The position numbers and the translations under genes are program-made. This document shows, piece by piece, positions 5,680 through 7,992 of a stretch of 7,992 nucleotides of DNA. Source of the DNA: an uncultured Clostridia bacterium (GTDB lineage Bacteria > Bacillota > Clostridia > Oscillospirales > Oscillospiraceae); NCBI GenBank assembly GCA_946184215.1, contig CAMHER010000080.1, positions 1-7,992 of the forward strand. Direction: 5' to 3'. The notes below the pieces were generated by a model that saw only the letters and a program-made list of their open reading frames with translations, did no database searches and was not told the DNA's origin. Positions within the stretch are counted from its first letter, which is position 1, and each line of letters opens with the position of its first letter.

Positions 5680-6796
5680 GGCTCTCTCCAAACCGGTATT
5701 CCATCAGATACAGCTTCCCGAAGCGTCCGCGCTCATACGACAGACGCCGGAAGCCGTGCTTTTCGTAAAAGCGCAGGGCGCGTGTGTTGTCCTCGGCCAC
5801 CTGCAGACGCACGCTGCGGCGGCCCATGATCGAATAGTGCATCAGCGCGCGGCCCAGCAGCTGCACACCCAGCTCCCGTCCGCGGTAAGGCTCCTCCAGA
5901 TACAGCAGGCTGATCCAGCCGTAACCGGCGTGGGCGCCGCGGCGGCTGTCCAGGTCGATCAGCCCCGCGCTCTTCCCGGCGTCAAAAATCCGGATGATGG
6001 CTTCGGGGTCGTCGCCGTGGTGCTCGCAGGCGGCGGCAAAATAGGTCTCGGCGTCAAAGCCGTCGAGCGTACCGTGGGTGCTTCTCCACGCGTCGGCATA
6101 GCTGGCGCGGTAATAATCCGCGGCAGAAACGGGATCGACAAACTCACCCCGCAGGTTGTTCGTGCGGATCCTCTGATCGGGCAGCGACAGGGCGGCAAGG
6201 TGTTTGCAGTCATTGACCGAGTCCACCCGGAACCTGCCGTTTTCGTAAAACAGATGGCACAAGCCCGTATTGCCGCAGATGGGCAGCGTCGGATCGTCCA
6301 GCGACTTGCCCAGCATGTACGACAGCAGGCAGCGGATCGTCACGCCGTGGCTGACCACGGCGACCACCTTTCCCGCGTTCTCCTCGGCAATGGCCGTGAG
6401 AGCGGCGGCGGCGCGGCGGCGTACGTCGTCATAGCGTTCGGCGCCGTCGAGCGCAAATTCCTCGGCGCGGTGGATGAAGGTGTCCATCATCTCCGGCTGC
6501 TCCCAGCTCACGTCGCCGAAAAAGCGGGCCTCCCAGGGACCGACGTTGATCTCGCGCAGGTCGCGCTCGGTGTGCAGCGGAAGGTCGTGATAGCGGCGGA
6601 TCGCCCCGGCCGTCAGCATCGCGCGCTTCAAGTCGCTGGAATACAGCGCGTCGATTTTCACATCGCGCATTCGTTCGGCAAGAGCGTCGATCTCCCTGAG
6701 ACCGAGCGCGGTGACATCGCCGTCCCAATGGCCCTGCATCGCGCGGTAGAGGTTGCCCTCGGCCTGGGTATGGCGGATGAGATAGATTTCTGTCAT
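5672..6796 (-). CDS. Histidine phosphatase fused to GNAT acetyltransferase
   Basis: A 374-residue two-domain protein. Residues 1-205 are a phosphoglycerate-mutase-like histidine phosphatase: LIRHTQAEGN (R8, phosphate-accepting H9), SSDLKRA (R58), REINVGPWE (E82) and VVSHGVT (H150). All catalytic residues are present; the canonical RHG is RHT. Residues about 218-370 are a GNAT N-acetyltransferase: YRGRELG (304-310) is the acetyl-CoA loop and FYEKHGF (343-349) the family hallmark. The substrates of both halves are unknown. Start ATG 6796 is preceded by GGAGAAG; TTG 6811 is less likely. The frame is continuous, so this is a true fusion, not two genes. It heads an operon with the metallophosphoesterase and DUF1294 genes, placing two phosphatases under one promoter. 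Confidence 0.9.
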   Translation of the reverse strand: MTEIYLIRHTQAEGNLYRAMQGHWDGDVTALGLREIDALAERMRDVKIDALYSSDLKRAMLTAGAIRRYHDLPLHTERDLREINVGPWEARFFGDVSWEQPEMMDTFIHRAEEFALDGAERYDDVRRRAAAALTAIAEENAGKVVAVVSHGVTIRCLLSYMLGKSLDDPTLPICGNTGLCHLFYENGRFRVDSVNDCKHLAALSLPDQRIRTNNLRGEFVDPVSAADYYRASYADAWRSTHGTLDGFDAETYFAAACEHHGDDPEAIIRIFDAGKSAGLIDLDSRRGAHAGYGWISLLYLEEPYRGRELGVQLLGRALMHYSIMGRRSVRLQVAEDNTRALRFYEKHGFRRLSYERGRFGKLYLMEYRFGESHV

Positions 6797-6814
6797 GACA
6801 AACTTCTCCAATAC

Positions 6815-6843
6815 TTGACCGTAAGCGGGGGAATGAGTATAAT
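6815..6843 (+). promoter_or_regulatory. Promoter of the PurN-like gene
   Basis: TTGACC (6815-6820), a 17-nt spacer, then perfect TATAAT (6838-6843). The start would be near 6850. The whole element lies inside the 5' leader of the divergent phosphatase operon. Confidence 0.82.
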
Positions 6844-6865
6844 AATATAGTTAGTTATCCCTGCC

Positions 6866-6894
6866 ATTATATCCCGAAACCGTCAGCAAAGCAA
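6866..6894 (-). promoter_or_regulatory. Promoter of the phosphatase/DUF1294 operon
   Basis: On the minus strand TTGCTT (6889-6894), a 17-nt spacer, then perfect TATAAT (6866-6871). The start would be near 6859, giving a leader of about 62 nt. Its -35 abuts the Shine-Dalgarno of the PurN-like gene (6894-6900), so it sits in that gene's leader. Confidence 0.75.
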
Positions 6895-6908
6895 GAGAGG
6901 GTAAAGCA

Positions 6909-7535
6909 ATGATCAGAGCGGCAGCACTTGCCTCCGGCGACGGCGCGAAGCTCCAGGCGATTCTGGACGCCATGTATTTCGGCGAACTGCCGGAATTTGA
7001 GCTCGTGGCCGTGATCTCGCCGGAAAAGGACGCCTATGTGATGCAGCGGGCGCTGAACGCCGGTGTTCCTGCCTATGTGGTGGACCCGGATCTGTTCCCG
7101 ACGATGACGACGCACAGTATGGCCGTGGCGAACAAGCTCAAGGACATGGATGTGGAGCTTGTCCTGCTGGCGGACTATGACGTGTCGCTGGGCGTGATTC
7201 CCTATCAGTTCAAAAATCGGATCATCGGCACCTGCCCGATGCTGTACCCCGCCTTTGAAGACGAGGAGGGCGACGTCTGCGCCGCCGCTCTTGCGCGCGG
7301 CTGCAAGCTGACGGGGGCGACCTCGTTTTTTGCCGACGGCGACGGCCGGGTCGGCAGCATTATCGACCAGCGCGCGGTGGTCATCCTGCCGGACGACACG
7401 CCTGAGACCCTTGCGCGCCGCGTGATGGAAGAGGCTGAGTGGGGCCTGCTCACCGACGCGGCCAAGCTCTTCTGCGCCGGGCGGCTTTCCGTCCGGGACA
7501 ACAAGGTCCTCGTCACCAGCGGCCGCAAAGGCTGA
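6909..7535 (+). CDS. PurN-like formyltransferase homologue, probable pseudoenzyme
   Basis: A 208-residue protein with the fold and length of glycinamide ribonucleotide transformylase (PurN), which formylates GAR from 10-formyltetrahydrofolate in purine synthesis. Recognisable parts: an N-terminal strand and loop ASGDGAKLQAILDA (8-21) in place of SGxGTNLQ, VAVISPEKDAYVMQRA (33-48), VELVLLADYDVSL (82-94) and the VGSIIDQ region (148-154). The catalytic triad appears lost. NIHPSLLP becomes GTCPMLYP (107-114), so Asn is G107 and His is C109. The aspartate of the D-x-GP-I-I segment aligns with R147. A regulatory, binding or altered activity is more likely than GAR formylation. No other purine gene is in the window. 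Start ATG 6909 follows AGAGAGG with an 8-nt spacer. Confidence 0.8.
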   Translation: MIRAAALASGDGAKLQAILDAMYFGELPEFELVAVISPEKDAYVMQRALNAGVPAYVVDPDLFPTMTTHSMAVANKLKDMDVELVLLADYDVSLGVIPYQFKNRIIGTCPMLYPAFEDEEGDVCAAALARGCKLTGATSFFADGDGRVGSIIDQRAVVILPDDTPETLARRVMEEAEWGLLTDAAKLFCAGRLSVRDNKVLVTSGRKG

Positions 7536-7548
7536 AATCAGAAAATGA

Positions 7549-7585
7549 AAAACCCATCCTGTTCCTTTCGAACAGGATGGGTTTT
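7549..7585. terminator. Bidirectional terminator between the PurN-like gene and pnp
   Basis: A perfect 16-bp stem, AAAACCCATCCTGTTC (7549-7564) and its complement (7570-7585), around a 5-nt CTTTC loop. The A and T ends of the stem provide U-tracts in both directions. It serves the PurN-like gene and, from the other side, the pnp gene. Confidence 0.92.
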
Positions 7586-7600
7586 CGGTTATAGGAGGGA

Positions 7601-7992
7601 TCAGGCCTCGCCGCGCTCCTTGAGCGCTTCCTTGCGGGAGATGTTCCAGCGGCCCTTCTCGTCGATGCCGGTGAACTTGACCCAGGTCTTGTCGCCGACG
7701 TTGAGCACATCCTCAACCTTTTCGGTGCGCTTGAACTCCAGATCCTTGATGTGGCACATGGCGTCCTTGCCCGGAGCGAGCTCGACGAAAGCACCCAGGT
7801 TGGAGATCACGCGCTTGACCTCGCCGTAGTACAGCGCACCCACGACCGGCTCAAAGACGATGTCCTCGATGGTCTTGCGGGCGGCGCGGCAGGCCTCGAT
7901 ATCGCTGGAGGCAATGAAGATGTTGCCGTCGTCGTTGATGTCGATCTTGCAGCCGGTGTCGGCCGTGATCTTCTGGATGACCTTGCCGCCGG
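7601..7992 (-). CDS. pnp: Polyribonucleotide nucleotidyltransferase (PNPase), C-terminal part
   Basis: The last 129 residues of PNPase, which degrades RNA from the 3' end by phosphorolysis; the 5' part lies beyond the window. The visible piece starts inside the KH domain (GGKVIQKITADTGCKIDI, then the helix SSDIEACRAARKTIEDI). It continues into a complete S1 RNA-binding domain (YYGEVKRVISNLGAFVELAPG, HIKDLEF, VLNVGD, WVKFTGIDEKGRWNISRK) and ends after a short tail, KEALKERGEA. The two RNase PH catalytic cores are not in view. The C-terminal tail is short but normal for clostridia. The stop at 7601 is 15 bases from the bidirectional terminator. Confidence 0.95.
   Translation of the reverse strand, partial: GGKVIQKITADTGCKIDINDDGNIFIASSDIEACRAARKTIEDIVFEPVVGALYYGEVKRVISNLGAFVELAPGKDAMCHIKDLEFKRTEKVEDVLNVGDKTWVKFTGIDEKGRWNISRKEALKERGEA

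Noticed and set aside
5597..6850. Long plus-strand open frame (417 codons) across the phosphatase operon
   Set aside because: It runs antisense across two well-supported genes, has no family resemblance, and its length is explained by the GC-rich third positions of the true frame.

Overview
The window looks like a chromosomal segment of a fairly GC-rich Firmicute, most likely a gut clostridium of the Oscillospiraceae type. The evidence is a lysine (L-box) riboswitch ending in a classical intrinsic terminator, strong AGGAGG-type ribosome binding sites, consensus sigma-A promoters (TTGACA/TATAAT, one extended -10), bidirectional hairpin terminators, and families common in that group (NhaC antiporter, DUF378, DUF1294). 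The lineage is inference; no marker gene fixes it. I see no insertion sequence, phage gene, CRISPR array, tRNA or rRNA.

Layout, left to right. (1) 1-920, minus: most of a Kef/NapA-type cation:proton antiporter, cut by the window edge, with an awkward start. (2) 921-1136: divergent promoters, then a plus-strand secreted SH3-like protein (1137-1787). (3) A shared terminator, then the minus-strand NhaC-family transporter (1878-3392). Its 263-nt leader carries a complete lysine riboswitch, a terminator and a consensus promoter. (4) 3690-4010: mostly non-coding, with a candidate ~100-nt minus-strand small RNA. (5) 4049-4258, plus: a DUF378 membrane protein converging on a minus-strand operon. (6) That operon runs from about 6859 down to 4293: a histidine-phosphatase/acetyltransferase fusion, a metallophosphoesterase with an SH3-like tail, and a DUF1294 membrane protein, joined by an 8-nt overlap and a 1-nt gap. 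(7) 6909-7535, plus: a PurN-like formyltransferase homologue that appears to lack all three catalytic residues. (8) 7601-7992, minus: the KH-S1 end of polynucleotide phosphorylase.

How it works together. Two ion-coupled transporters lie near each other, but only the NhaC gene has a visible ligand-responsive control. The riboswitch indicates that this 'Na+/H+ antiporter' probably moves lysine. The phosphatase operon and the PurN-like gene are transcribed divergently from promoters that face each other, so each promoter lies inside the other gene's leader. The points most worth a second look are the PurN-like probable pseudoenzyme, the lysine-controlled transporter, the candidate small RNA, and the out-of-frame start of the Kef-type antiporter.
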